From positions 1-37,693 of the forward strand of contig JAKAJO010000009.1 in assembly GCA_021813745.1 (NCBI GenBank): DNA of 37,693 nucleotides, read 5' to 3'. The translations under genes were made by a program, and so were the position numbers. The notes below the pieces were generated by a model that was not told where the DNA came from, made no database searches, and saw only the letters and a list, made by a program, of their open reading frames with translations. Source of the DNA: Acidobacteriota bacterium (GTDB taxonomy: Bacteria; Acidobacteriota; Terriglobia; Terriglobales; Acidobacteriaceae). Of the stretch, positions 18,042-26,275 are shown piece by piece (position 1 is the stretch's first letter; each line of letters starts with the position of its first letter).

Positions 18042-18575
18042 TCAAATCTCAACTGGAACCGTCTCTTGCTCGGATCGCGTGGCGTCCATGCCCCAATACT
18101 TGTTGAGCGTCCATTGCGCGAGCAACCGATCGAGTGAGAATAGTCCGGCACCAAAGATGAGGACCATCAGGGATGCGAACAGAAAGGTGTATGGGTCGGC
18201 GACGTAAAACTTGCCGGGATCGCTGATGACGGATGTCAGGGCCTCGTGGTCCGCCGTCCAGTAGGCCACGGACATATTGATAGCGAGGACGAGCCCCGTG
18301 AAGCGCGAGAGCAGCCCCAGGATCAGCAGGATTCCGCCCAGGAACTCAACCCAGGCGACAAATGCGGCGGTGAATGCGGGAAACGGGAGATTGAGAGATG
18401 TGAAGAAGCCGGCGATCTGGGGAAGGTTGTGCAGTTTTCCCCAACCGGTTTGTGCGAACTGCCATCCCCAGTACAACCGGACCAGCAGGAGGAATGGCGA
18501 CTGCGCGTACGATGCGATGTTGCCAAAAGATTTGTAGCACTCGTGCAGGGTAGCGGGAAGTTTTGTGGCAATCAT
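18042..18575 (-). CDS. DoxX-family membrane protein of the bufferin operon
   Basis: The start at 18575 (MIATKLPATLHECYKSFGNI) has AGGAG 7-8 nt upstream and overlaps the bufC stop as ATGA; the longer in-frame extension is not used. The 177-residue protein has four membrane segments of DoxX type: FLLLVRLYWGWQFAQTGWGK, an AAFVAWVEFLGGILLILGLL helix, LVLAINMSVAYWT and PYTFLFASLMVLIFGAGLF. DoxX proteins commonly close DUF2282/DUF692/DUF2063 (gig or buf) operons that respond to gold and copper. A membrane redox role is usually proposed; the exact reaction is not known. Confidence 0.9.
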   Translation of the reverse strand: MIATKLPATLHECYKSFGNIASYAQSPFLLLVRLYWGWQFAQTGWGKLHNLPQIAGFFTSLNLPFPAFTAAFVAWVEFLGGILLILGLLSRFTGLVLAINMSVAYWTADHEALTSVISDPGKFYVADPYTFLFASLMVLIFGAGLFSLDRLLAQWTLNKYWGMDATRSEQETVPVEI

Positions 18576-19495
18576 TGGAGTTCTCCTGTGCGTGCGAATT
18601 CGTGACTGGGAATTTCGGGCTCGCATAGCCAGCCGAGGATGGCCCATTGGTGGAAGCATTCTTGAAGAAAGGCGGGGCGATCCGCTTCGTCCATGGTGCT
18701 GTTGGCAAAAGCAGCCTCGAAGGCCACGCCGAAGGCATTGCCGGCCTGGATCGCGGTGAGCATCCGGTACTCTTCCGGCGTCAGGCGTTTGTAATAGACA
18801 GTGAATTCCTGCCGATGCACGGCCAGCCATATCTGGGCCGGTGGAAGGTTTGCAACGCGCCGGAGAGTGCTTACCTTCCGAGTTGCCGTCGCATTGTTGG
18901 TAGAGGTGTCGTTGCTTCCTGCGTCCTGGCGCACGGCAATCATGAGGTCATCCACGGGATAGGAGAGGTCAAGAAGTCGCACGCTCGGCTGCAGTTGAAA
19001 GACCGTTTCTTCAGTGACGTTCGCAAAGAACTCCGGGGTCGGAGGCGGCGTGGTGGCCGCGTCGTAGGCCTCAATATGAGCCCATTCCAAACCTGCAATA
19101 TCCTCGGCAAGGCGACTCTTGGGCGCGGTGAACTCCTTGTGGTTGGTCAGCCACGCGTGAAGACGACTGCCGAGGTCGCGAAGGGTAAAGGAGATGGAAG
19201 GGCACTGGTCGAGATACGCACGCATCACGCGCTCAAACTGTCTGCGTCCCAGAACGGCCTGAAGGCCGGGGAAATCATCCTCGAAACTTGAATAGAGCCG
19301 GAACCAGTACTGACGGTTATAGATCTCCAACCGTTCAAGGGAGCTAAGCGAATCGTTCGGCTTGATGAAAGCGGCCGCCTCGCGCTCCATCGCCACTCCG
19401 TCACGCCTAATCCTTCGCGTGGTTTCGTTGCGCGTCAGGGGCTCCATCACTGCCGCGGCCATGCGCTTCTGCAACTCAACTAAGACTCCACTCAT
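18572..19495 (-). CDS. bufC: DUF2063 protein, BufC-type partner of the DUF692 enzyme
   Basis: The 307-residue protein matches DUF2063: N-terminal MSGVLVELQKRMAAAVMEPL, the conserved RLEIYNRQYWFRLYSSFEDD region, FPGLQAVLGRRQFERVMRAY, a Ser/Leu-rich middle with LEWAHIEAYDAA and a C-terminal alpha/beta part (AQIWLAVHRQEFTVYYKRL). In bufferin biosynthesis BufC-type proteins bind the precursor and help the DUF692 enzyme (BufB) modify its cysteines. The start overlaps the bufB stop by 4 bp, and doxX overlaps its own stop, so the three genes are tightly coupled. Confidence 0.92.
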   Translation of the reverse strand: MSGVLVELQKRMAAAVMEPLTRNETTRRIRRDGVAMEREAAAFIKPNDSLSSLERLEIYNRQYWFRLYSSFEDDFPGLQAVLGRRQFERVMRAYLDQCPSISFTLRDLGSRLHAWLTNHKEFTAPKSRLAEDIAGLEWAHIEAYDAATTPPPTPEFFANVTEETVFQLQPSVRLLDLSYPVDDLMIAVRQDAGSNDTSTNNATATRKVSTLRRVANLPPAQIWLAVHRQEFTVYYKRLTPEEYRMLTAIQAGNAFGVAFEAAFANSTMDEADRPAFLQECFHQWAILGWLCEPEIPSHEFARTGELQ

Positions 19496-20385
19496 CGTGT
19501 TGCCTCCTCAAGAATGGGTTCCGTTGTGCTGGGAAAGGATGGCAGCAGATCTTCCTGCTTGTGGAGGAATCGGTTCGCCTTCAGAGCTTCGCGATGGACT
19601 TCATCGAAGGACGGGATATTGTCGTCCCACTCAAGCAGCGTCGCGGTTGGGCCACAGCGCTCGATTGCGCGCGCGTAGAGTTGCCAGACGGGTTCAATGA
19701 CGGGATGGTCGTGCGTGTCGAGCGTGTACCTCTTAAATTCGGAGTGGCCGGCGATGTGAATCTGGGCGACGCGTTCCGCGGGGACGCTGTTCACGTACTC
19801 GAGCGGATTGAATCCATGATTTCGAGACGAGACGTAGATGTTGTTTACATCGAGGAGAATACCGCAGTCTGCCTGTTCGACCACTTCATTCAGGAACTCC
19901 CATTCAGTCATCTCGGAGAGATGAAACTCGGCGTAGCTGCTGACGTTCTCGACGGCTACGGGAATTTCAACGAAGTCCTGAACCTGGCGGATCTTTTCCG
20001 CTGTCAGACGGGCAGCCTCGAACGTGTAGGGCATGGGAAGCAAGTCATGTGTGTAGCGGCCATCCACACTGCCCCAGCAAAGATGATCCGTGAGCCAGGG
20101 GGTCTTCGTCCTACGGACGAGGTTCTTCAGGCGCCGGAGATGCTCGCGATTGAGCGGCTCTGCTGAACCAAAGTACATCGAGACGCCATGCTGAACAACG
20201 CGGTACTGCTCGAGAATCCGGTCGAGCACGTGGAGCGGCCGGCCGCCCTCGACCATATAATTCTCAGAGATAATCTCAAACCAATCGACGACAGGTTTCT
20301 GCTCGAAGATGTGCTGGTAATGAGGTATCCTCAGGCCGATTCCAACGCCATAGTCGGTAAAGCCGTTGAATCGATTGGCGGGCAT
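19492..20385 (-). CDS. bufB: DUF692 multinuclear iron enzyme, BufB-type
   Basis: The 297-residue protein has the DUF692/MbnB TIM-barrel pattern with metal-ligand motifs VVQHGVSMYFGS, WLTDHLCWG, LLPMPYTFEAA, AVENVSSYAEF, ILLDVNNIYV, QIHIAGH, LDTHDHPV and LEWDDNIPSF. Enzymes of this family use an iron cluster and O2 to turn precursor-peptide cysteines into oxazolone/thioamide or thiooxazole groups that bind copper. CGGAG lies 8 nt before the ATG. The substrate is expected to be the Cys-rich peptide encoded at 20497-20790, about 110 nt upstream. Confidence 0.95.
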   Translation of the reverse strand: MPANRFNGFTDYGVGIGLRIPHYQHIFEQKPVVDWFEIISENYMVEGGRPLHVLDRILEQYRVVQHGVSMYFGSAEPLNREHLRRLKNLVRRTKTPWLTDHLCWGSVDGRYTHDLLPMPYTFEAARLTAEKIRQVQDFVEIPVAVENVSSYAEFHLSEMTEWEFLNEVVEQADCGILLDVNNIYVSSRNHGFNPLEYVNSVPAERVAQIHIAGHSEFKRYTLDTHDHPVIEPVWQLYARAIERCGPTATLLEWDDNIPSFDEVHREALKANRFLHKQEDLLPSFPSTTEPILEEATR

Positions 20386-20449
20386 AGCACTACTCCGTGA
20401 GGGAAGTTGATTTCCGGCGATCCACTTAATGTCTGGAGAAGGAAGGGAT

Positions 20450-20477
20450 TGCGGGGCAGGCGTGGGCCATCCCCGCA
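20450..20477 (-). promoter_or_regulatory. Hairpin between bufA and bufB
   Basis: On the transcribed strand TGCGGGG and CCCCGCA pair over 7 bp with a 14-nt loop in the 111-nt gap between bufA and bufB. There is no T-run. It may partly terminate or protect the transcript so that precursor is made in excess over enzyme. Confidence 0.45.
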
Positions 20478-20496
20478 GTCCAAAGCGGCGCAGGGA

Positions 20497-20790
20497 TTAC
20501 ATCTTGGGCATTGGGGGCTTTGAGCCGTCCGTTGCGCAGCTGCCCTTACCCTTGCAGGAGTTCTTGCCGTCGGCACCCTGGCCCTTGCAGGCATTCTGGC
20601 CCTTGCAGGCATGCTTCGGCTTCTGAGGATCGGATGCATACGAGGATGTGCCTGCAACTGCGCTTGAGACTGCGAGGTTGGTTCCGGAGATGTGACCGGC
20701 AACCGGCTGGGCATGAGTAAGGGTTGAGGCACCGCCGAGCAGTCCGGCTACCGCGGCTGCAAGACACAGGGACTTCATGGAATTGGTCAT
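20497..20790 (-). CDS. bufA: Bufferin-like Cys-rich precursor peptide
   Basis: From the ATG at 20790 (AGGAG 9 nt upstream) the protein has 97 residues. It begins with a signal peptide (SLCLAAAVAGLLGGASTLTH, ending THAQ). The mature part carries four cysteines at 62, 68, 79 and 85 in two CKG-type pairs: ACKGQNACKGQG and NSCKGKGSC. CKG-repeat peptides encoded before DUF692/DUF2063 genes are bufferins, copper-binding metallophores with modified cysteines. A long signal and secretion to the periplasm fit that class. The two pairs have identical 6-residue spacing, with 11 residues between them. A GTAACC-type promoter lies about 90 nt upstream. Confidence 0.9.
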   Translation of the reverse strand: MTNSMKSLCLAAAVAGLLGGASTLTHAQPVAGHISGTNLAVSSAVAGTSSYASDPQKPKHACKGQNACKGQGADGKNSCKGKGSCATDGSKPPMPKM

Positions 20791-20875
20791 TTGGGGATTC
20801 TCCTGGTTTTGAAATGGCTTGCCGTCCTGGGGTGGCGACGGTTGGGCACTGGCTTGAAGATTGCAGAGGGAAGAG

Positions 20876-20883
20876 AAGGTTAC
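20876..20883 (-). promoter_or_regulatory. ECF-type -35 element for bufA
   Basis: On the minus strand this reads GTAACCTT, preceded by T (TGTAACC). It lies 86 nt before the bufA start. The same 8-mer is repeated on the plus strand before the sigma gene, making an inverted repeat with 35 nt between the arms. TGTAACC is a known -35 motif of SigF-like ECF factors that control bufferin operons. The matching -10 is unclear here. Confidence 0.55.
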
Positions 20884-20918
20884 AGGAGCAAGGAATATAT
20901 TTATTTCGCAAATTCTCG

Positions 20919-20926
20919 GTAACCTT
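20919..20926 (+). promoter_or_regulatory. ECF-type -35 element for the sigma factor gene
   Basis: GTAACCTT lies upstream of the ECF sigma gene and is followed, 18 nt after GGTAACC, by CGTC (20943-20946), a typical ECF -10. It would give an autoregulated promoter about 80 nt before the start at 21032. Confidence 0.6.
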
Positions 20927-21031
20927 TGCAAATGCCGGGCATCGTCACGAATAGTGGTTAAAGGATACTGGGAAGGTCCAGGCGGGTCGGGAAGTTTTTC
21001 TTTGGAGAGAGCCATCAACGTAAGATCCGAC

Positions 21032-21667
21032 ATGCCCAATGAAGAAGCGATGATCGCTCTCGTATGCGCTGGCGAAAAGGCATACTTTCATGACTTGATT
21101 CGCCCCTATGCGCGCATCATGTTTGCGTCTGCTCAGGCTGTGTTGCGGAGCCCGGCAGATGCGGAAGATGCGGTGCAGGAAGCTGCGCTGAAGGCTTTCC
21201 TGCATCTGCCGCAGCTTGAAGACCGGCGGAGGTTTCGCGCCTGGCTCTTGCAGATTGTCGTCAATGAAGCTCGAATGCACCGCCGAAAACTCCGCAAGCA
21301 ACTCTACGAGTCAATCGACGAGGCAGACGAGAGTGACGAAGGCGATTCGGTGCCTCGACAATTCGCCGATTGGCACGATCTGCCTGACGAAGCACTCGAC
21401 CGCGATCAGCTTAGAGACGCGGTACGAAATGCCGTGGACAAGTTGCCAGAGGCCTATCGAGAGGTGCTCTTGCTCATCGATAGCCAGCATCTGAACTATG
21501 CCGACGTCGCAGAGACACTCGGAATTTCGATTGGTGCCGTGAAAGTCCGCGTTCATCGCGCTCGGATGCGTATTCAAGAGCAGTTGGGGCCTGTGTTTCA
21601 GCCCCGCTTCAGCGATCACATCAGGCTTATGAAAGGAATGAATCCATGGTCTCATGCAAAAAGCTAG
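21032..21667 (+). CDS. ECF sigma-70 factor
   Basis: The start is set at 21032 (MPNEEAMIALVCAGEKAYFH), where family similarity begins; an in-frame extension further upstream crosses the promoter. The 211-residue protein has region 2 (FASAQAVLRSPADAEDAVQE, then FRAWLLQIVVNEARMHRRKL) and region 4 (LPEAYREVLLLIDSQHLNYA, followed by DVAETLGISIGAVKVRVHRA). Between them is an acidic linker. Its stop overlaps the zinc-type anti-sigma gene by 22 bp, the usual arrangement. The GTAACCTT elements before it and before bufA suggest it controls the bufferin operon and itself. Confidence 0.93.
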   Translation: MPNEEAMIALVCAGEKAYFHDLIRPYARIMFASAQAVLRSPADAEDAVQEAALKAFLHLPQLEDRRRFRAWLLQIVVNEARMHRRKLRKQLYESIDEADESDEGDSVPRQFADWHDLPDEALDRDQLRDAVRNAVDKLPEAYREVLLLIDSQHLNYADVAETLGISIGAVKVRVHRARMRIQEQLGPVFQPRFSDHIRLMKGMNPWSHAKS

Positions 21668-21873
21668 CCCGGAACCTCTCGGCGTATATCGAGGGCGATG
21701 TGGATCGTGAGCTTCGCGGCGAGATCGAACGGCATCTCTCCCACTGCCGGCGCTGCTCAGTGCTGCTGGATAGCGTGCGGAAGGTGCTTGTGATCTCTGG
21801 CGATGAACAACTCTTCGAACTTCCGATGGGATACGAGGAACGACTGCATGCGTTTCTCGATAGCCACATCTGA
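21646..21873 (+). CDS. Zinc-binding anti-sigma factor
   Basis: This 75-residue protein has the ZAS motif His30-X3-Cys34-X2-Cys37 (ERHLSHCRRC) with a further Cys at position 4. The helices on each side (LARNLSAYIEGDVDRELRGE; LLDSVRKVL) form the anti-sigma domain. It has no membrane segment, so it is soluble. Thiol oxidation or metal binding at the His/Cys site would release the sigma factor; this mechanism is known for the family and fits a metal-response context. The start lies inside the sigma gene. Confidence 0.88.
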   Translation: MVSCKKLARNLSAYIEGDVDRELRGEIERHLSHCRRCSVLLDSVRKVLVISGDEQLFELPMGYEERLHAFLDSHI

Positions 21874-21903
21874 GAGCTTTGCAATCTTCTGCGCGTCCGG
21901 CCG

Positions 21904-21911
21904 GTAACCTT
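21904..21911 (+). promoter_or_regulatory. ECF-type -35 element for the DUF6789 gene
   Basis: GGTAACCTT occurs again 40 nt before the DUF6789 gene, in a 77-nt gap after the anti-sigma gene. It is the third GTAACCTT in this stretch. A CG-containing -10 (CACG or CGAC) lies 18-20 nt further on. It probably drives the downstream redox and transport genes. Confidence 0.5.
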
Positions 21912-21950
21912 CGGCATTCCAGTGAATCACGACGATAGAGGTAAGTAGAC

Positions 21951-22394
21951 ATGAAATCACAGTTTGGTCGCGCAGTCGTCGGTGGACTTGCCGGAACCAT
22001 TGCCATGACCTTGATGATGATGTTTGTTGCGCCGATGATGGGCGTTCACATGGACATCGCAAAAAACCTGGCGGACATGATGGGATCTCCACATGCGGCG
22101 GGTCTGGCCGTTCACATCTTTAATGGAACAGTCCTGTTCCCGGCGATTTTTGTTTTTGCGCTCCTACGCTTTCTCCCTGGCACGACCTTGGTGAAGGGCC
22201 TGATCTGGGGCGGGATTCTCTGGGCGATGCTTGAGATTCTGGTAATGCCGATGATGGGCATGGGCATCCTCGGCTCAACTGGGCCCGGCATGAAGGGTGC
22301 AGTGGCCGCGCTTCTTGCCCATCTGGTCTATGGAGCCCTGTTGGGATGGATCGTGGGGTCCGGCACCCAGACCTTAACATCGAAGACCATTTAG
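21951..22394 (+). CDS. DUF6789-type small membrane protein
   Basis: The 147-residue protein has four hydrophobic segments: FGRAVVGGLAGTIAMTLMMM, a second around AVHIFNGTVLFPAIFVFALL, a third at GLIWGGILWAMLEILVMPMM and a last at ALLAHLVYGALLGWIVGSG. Met-rich patches (MTLMMMFVAPMMG; MPMMGMG) and His residues in the helices could bind copper, but this is inference. AGGTAAG precedes the ATG. The gene follows the anti-sigma gene and is preceded by a GTAACCTT element. No enzymatic motif is seen. Confidence 0.7.
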   Translation: MKSQFGRAVVGGLAGTIAMTLMMMFVAPMMGVHMDIAKNLADMMGSPHAAGLAVHIFNGTVLFPAIFVFALLRFLPGTTLVKGLIWGGILWAMLEILVMPMMGMGILGSTGPGMKGAVAALLAHLVYGALLGWIVGSGTQTLTSKTI

Positions 22395-22425
22395 TCAACT
22401 TCACAGAATCAGAGGTATTCAGCGG

Positions 22426-23532
22426 ATGATGGCGACTCAATCTCGTGCGAGACGTGTCAATGCGGCAAAGCGCACAAGTCGAGTGGCGGTGTTGGGCTTG
22501 CTCACGGCGGCGTTTCTTGGAGGCCCGATGTTCAGTCAGAGCACGGCGCCAGTGCCCGGAATCCAGGTTGGAGAAAAGATTCCTCCCATTGCTGCGCCGG
22601 ACCAGTTCGGTCATCCGCAAACCTTCGAGAGCCTTCGCGGCAAGCATGGTCTCCTGCTGCTCTTCTCCCGGTCCGCGGACTGGTGCCCTTACTGCAAGAG
22701 GCACCTCCTCCAGCTCCAGCAGGCGAAGGCAGAATACGAGGCGAAGGGCGTCCGTGTGGCATCGATCACCTACGACTCAGAGGCCATTCTGAAGAGCTTT
22801 GCTGACAGGAAGGGCATCACGTATCCGATGCTCTCCGACACGGACTCGAGAATCATTCGAGCCTTCGGCATCCTGAATCCAGAGGGCAAGGGCTTTGCCG
22901 CGGGAATTCCCTATCCCGGTATCTACTACATCTCCCAAGATGGTGTCGTTCAGAAGCGTTACTTCGAGTCGCAATACTCCGACCGATTTACACCGAACGA
23001 TATTTATGCCGACATCTTTGGCGGCGCCACTGCCATTGCCCGGGCTGCAGCGCCCATCAAGGCGGCTCACGTAACGATCAAATTATCCCAATCGGACACG
23101 GCGGTGGGAGCGGGAAGCCGATTCAAGCTGCTCGTCGAACTTGATCCCGCCACTCATGTGCATTTGTATGCTCCGGGTGCCGAGAAGAATGGATACAAGG
23201 TGGTGAAGCTTGCGATCAACCCCAGCGCCGACTACCGGTCTGAGCCGCTCCAGTATCCACCCAGCAAGCTCCTGACCTTCCCCGAACTGAAGGAAACGGT
23301 GCCGGTCTACAGTGGGCCGACCATTATTACCGAGGACGTTGTCATCGCGGCGACGAAAGAGTTCAACCAGAGCATTGGCGACGGCAAGGTCATTCACATC
23401 ACTGGATCGCTGTTCTACCAGGCATGTGATGACCACCAGTGCTTTGTGCCTGTCCAGCAACCTGTCAGTTGGAACGTGCGTGTCGAACCCTTTGACCTGG
23501 TACGCGCGCCCGAGCCGCTGCAGCACAAGTAG
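22426..23532 (+). CDS. Secreted thioredoxin-fold protein with a DsbD-N-like domain
   Basis: The 368-residue protein has a signal segment (RVAVLGLLTAAFLGGPMFSQ), then a peroxiredoxin/thioredoxin fold of AhpC-TSA type with the redox motif W86-C-P-Y-C90 (WCPYCKRHLLQLQQAKAEYE). The second half (about 210-365) resembles the DsbD N-terminal immunoglobulin-like domain and ends in the Cys pair 334/339 (FYQACDDHQCFVPVQ). This fused layout suggests thiol-disulfide exchange in the periplasm, possibly on metal-binding Cys proteins such as the bufferin. It belongs to the run of genes that follows the sigma/anti-sigma pair. Confidence 0.85.
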   Translation: MMATQSRARRVNAAKRTSRVAVLGLLTAAFLGGPMFSQSTAPVPGIQVGEKIPPIAAPDQFGHPQTFESLRGKHGLLLLFSRSADWCPYCKRHLLQLQQAKAEYEAKGVRVASITYDSEAILKSFADRKGITYPMLSDTDSRIIRAFGILNPEGKGFAAGIPYPGIYYISQDGVVQKRYFESQYSDRFTPNDIYADIFGGATAIARAAAPIKAAHVTIKLSQSDTAVGAGSRFKLLVELDPATHVHLYAPGAEKNGYKVVKLAINPSADYRSEPLQYPPSKLLTFPELKETVPVYSGPTIITEDVVIAATKEFNQSIGDGKVIHITGSLFYQACDDHQCFVPVQQPVSWNVRVEPFDLVRAPEPLQHK

Positions 23533-23597
23533 TCGACAACACCTCTGCCTGCCTTGTCCGACGCATTCAAGCAACATGAACATGTAGAAGCCACAAA

Positions 23598-24857
23598 ATG
23601 GAAAAGCCGCCGGACCGATTAGCCCTCACGATCGTCGCTCATGCCATTCTCAGGATCGCGAGTAGCGCCAGCGGCGTTTTGATCGGCATCTATCTGGCTA
23701 ACCTGAGCGGACACGGCTTCCAGGTGGACGCCAGCCTTCTTGGGATTTTGGGTGCGGTCTCTTTCGGCGCTGAATTGATCGCATCGATTCCCTTCGGCAT
23801 TGCCTCCGACGCGATCTCGCCGCGTTGGCTGATGGTGGGCGGAGCGGTGATTGGGGCACTTGCCGTTCAACTCTTCGCCGTGAGCTCGCATACCGAGGTA
23901 TTTTTCCTAAGCCGGGCGCTGGAAGGAATTGGTGTCGCGGCCGTGACTCCTCCTCTTTTGGCGTATCTGGCGGACGCAACCAGCGATGACTCCGCCTTGC
24001 GGGCACGCGTCATGAGCTTCTTTGAGCTGTCGTTGCTTGCAGGGCTTGCGCTCGGCGGGCTGATGGGAAGCCAATTCTGGCGTCTGTTTAATGCTCGTGC
24101 CTTCAGCTTTGTAGCCATCGCCTATCTCGTCTGCGCACTGCTGCTGTTCCTCGGTGCAAAGGGCAGCCAGTCGCATGGTTCTCATGCTGCATGGCAGGGT
24201 CTGCCGCGTGCCATCAAAGACCCCTCGGTGCGATCTTTGGCTCCGGTGTGGCTCTGCGTGAATGCCGTGGTGGGGCTATGGCTTGGGCCGACCCTCCCGT
24301 TCCTGATGACGAAGAAATCTGGCAACTCGCAGTATCTGGATGGGATTTTTGCGAACAACCCAACGCATGTAGGCTGGCTCCTGCTGGGCTACTCGGCGGT
24401 TTTCGGGATAGGTGTGTTCGGATGGAGCTTTTTGCTCCCGCGCATGCAGATTCGCTCCGCTATGCGTGTCTGTCTGCTGGCTATGGTGCCGGTCTGTCTG
24501 GGACTCTTTGCGATCAATCATTCAGCGCATGCATCTGCGCCCGTTCGCTGGTCAATGACTGCGGCAACGGCACTCCTGATCATGGTGGAGAGCGGATTTA
24601 CACCGTCCGCGCTGGCGTGGCTGGCGCAATCACTTGGGCCACAATCTGGAAAGGGCGCGGCCATGGGCATTTACTCTGTCTTGCTCAGCATTGGCGCGAT
24701 CGGTGGTTCACTTCTGGCAGGAGCATTCGGAAGGGCCCTATCCGTCGATGGCTTGTTGCTCGGCACAGTGCTGCTTACATCGTGCGCCCTGCTTCTGCTT
24801 CATCATGTAGCGGATCTGGCAGTTCAACCCCTTGAGGAAAGCTATGAGCAAGCCTGA
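23598..24857 (+). CDS. MFS transporter
   Basis: The 419-residue protein has about twelve hydrophobic segments and the major-facilitator loop 2-3 motif in FGIASDAISPRWLMVGGAVI, followed by the SRALEGIGVAAVTPPLLAYL helix. A charged central loop separates the halves. Substrate is not predictable. It overlaps the downstream flavoprotein gene by 14 bp, so the two are coupled; a role in metal or thiol-compound export is inferred from that context alone. Confidence 0.85.
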   Translation: MEKPPDRLALTIVAHAILRIASSASGVLIGIYLANLSGHGFQVDASLLGILGAVSFGAELIASIPFGIASDAISPRWLMVGGAVIGALAVQLFAVSSHTEVFFLSRALEGIGVAAVTPPLLAYLADATSDDSALRARVMSFFELSLLAGLALGGLMGSQFWRLFNARAFSFVAIAYLVCALLLFLGAKGSQSHGSHAAWQGLPRAIKDPSVRSLAPVWLCVNAVVGLWLGPTLPFLMTKKSGNSQYLDGIFANNPTHVGWLLLGYSAVFGIGVFGWSFLLPRMQIRSAMRVCLLAMVPVCLGLFAINHSAHASAPVRWSMTAATALLIMVESGFTPSALAWLAQSLGPQSGKGAAMGIYSVLLSIGAIGGSLLAGAFGRALSVDGLLLGTVLLTSCALLLLHHVADLAVQPLEESYEQA

Positions 24858-26256
24858 ATACGATCTCGCAATTATCGGAGCCGGTGCTTCCGGGCTCATT
24901 GCCGCGGACTTCGCCGTCCAACTGGGAGCGCGCATCGCGCTGCTCGATAAGGGGCCGATTGGTGGAGACTGCACCTGGACCGGGTGCGTGCCAAGCAAGT
25001 CCTTGATCAAAGTGGCGATGGTGGCGCATCACGCGCGCAACGCTGCACGGTATGGAGTCGCTACAAGCGAGCCGGTCGTTGACATGAGCACTGTGCGCGA
25101 TTACTTGCACGCAACCATCCAGCAAATCTATAAGCCCACCGAGCCAGAGACGCTGAGCAAGAAGGGCATGGATGTGTTGATCGGTGCGACGCGGTTTCTC
25201 GATCCCCACACGCTCGAGGTGGGAACACAGCAGATTCGTGCGAAGAAGGTCCTGATTAACACCGGCGCCGAGCCGCGAATCCCCCAGATCCCAAGTCTTG
25301 CGAATATTCCTTACTCCACCTATCAACAAATCTTTGGCAATGACCGATTGCCCGAGCACCTTCTTGTCATCGGTGGTGGCCCGATCGGCTGCGAGCTCGC
25401 CCAGGCATATCGCAGGCTCGGCTCCCGGGTAACGGTCATCGCCGAGCATCTTCTCCCGCGAGAAGAGCCGGAGGTGTGTGAACTACTGAACCGCATCTTC
25501 GCTCAGGCGGGAATAGAGCGCCAGGTTGCGCGTGCCGAGTCTGTCCACGGTGCTGCTGGGGCCGTCACCGTTCATACGAAAGCTGGTGATGCAACCGGCG
25601 ACCTTCTGCTCGTCGCAACCGGACGTACGCCGCTCGTCAGAGGGCTTGGGCTGGAGGCGGCCAACGTACGCTATACGAAGAACGGCATTGAAGTGAACCA
25701 GTTTCTTCAGACTTCAACCAAACATATCTATGCTTCGGGAGACGTGATCGGAGGCGCGCAGTTTTCACACCTGGCCGGATGGCAAGGCTTTCAGGCTGTT
25801 CGCAATGCCTTGCTGCCCGGCAACAATGCCGGCACATCGCCAGCAATGCCTCACATCACGTTTACCTCTCCGGAGGTTGCGCAGATCGGTATGACGGAAG
25901 AAGTGGCGCGTCAGAAGATTGCGGCCAAGGATCTGCTCATCAAGTCCTTCGACATCAGTAAAGTCGATCGCGCCGTGAATGAGGATGACCGGCTTGGATT
26001 GATCAAGATCGTTGCACGCACCAACGGCGTCATTCTCGGCGCAAGCATTGTCGGCGAGCGAGCCGGAGAGACGATCACCGAGATTGCCGTTGCCATGCGG
26101 AACAAGTTGAAACTGAGCGACCTTGCGGCCACGATTCATCCCTACCCAACGTATTCCACCGGCATCCAATTGCTGGCTACGAAAATGGCGGTGGAGCAAG
26201 CCTTCAAAGGGACCTCAGGCAAAGTGATTCGCGGTTTTTCCGCGTTATGGCGCTAG
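24844..26256 (+). CDS. MerA-like FAD-dependent disulfide oxidoreductase
   Basis: The start at 24844 (MSKPEYDLAIIGAGASGLIA) has GAGGAAAG 2-9 nt upstream; an in-frame start 12 nt earlier is not supported. The 470-residue protein has the FAD motif, the redox pair Cys43/Cys48 in GGDCTWTGCVPSKS, the NAD(P) site VIGGGPIGCELAQAYRRLGS and the FAD motif HIYASGDVIGG. The dimerisation domain ends in SGKVIRGFSALWR without the C-terminal Cys pair of true MerA. It is therefore related to mercuric reductase and dihydrolipoamide dehydrogenase, but Hg(II) reduction is doubtful. It overlaps the MFS gene and is followed by a MerT-like gene. Confidence 0.88.
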   Translation: MSKPEYDLAIIGAGASGLIAADFAVQLGARIALLDKGPIGGDCTWTGCVPSKSLIKVAMVAHHARNAARYGVATSEPVVDMSTVRDYLHATIQQIYKPTEPETLSKKGMDVLIGATRFLDPHTLEVGTQQIRAKKVLINTGAEPRIPQIPSLANIPYSTYQQIFGNDRLPEHLLVIGGGPIGCELAQAYRRLGSRVTVIAEHLLPREEPEVCELLNRIFAQAGIERQVARAESVHGAAGAVTVHTKAGDATGDLLLVATGRTPLVRGLGLEAANVRYTKNGIEVNQFLQTSTKHIYASGDVIGGAQFSHLAGWQGFQAVRNALLPGNNAGTSPAMPHITFTSPEVAQIGMTEEVARQKIAAKDLLIKSFDISKVDRAVNEDDRLGLIKIVARTNGVILGASIVGERAGETITEIAVAMRNKLKLSDLAATIHPYPTYSTGIQLLATKMAVEQAFKGTSGKVIRGFSALWR

Positions 26257-26275
26257 AGCGAAGGAGACTGGTCTG

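Noticed and set aside
24844..26256. Second true mercuric reductase
   Set aside because: The redox-active Cys pair is present but the C-terminal vicinal Cys pair that defines MerA is absent, so only a MerA-like call is made.
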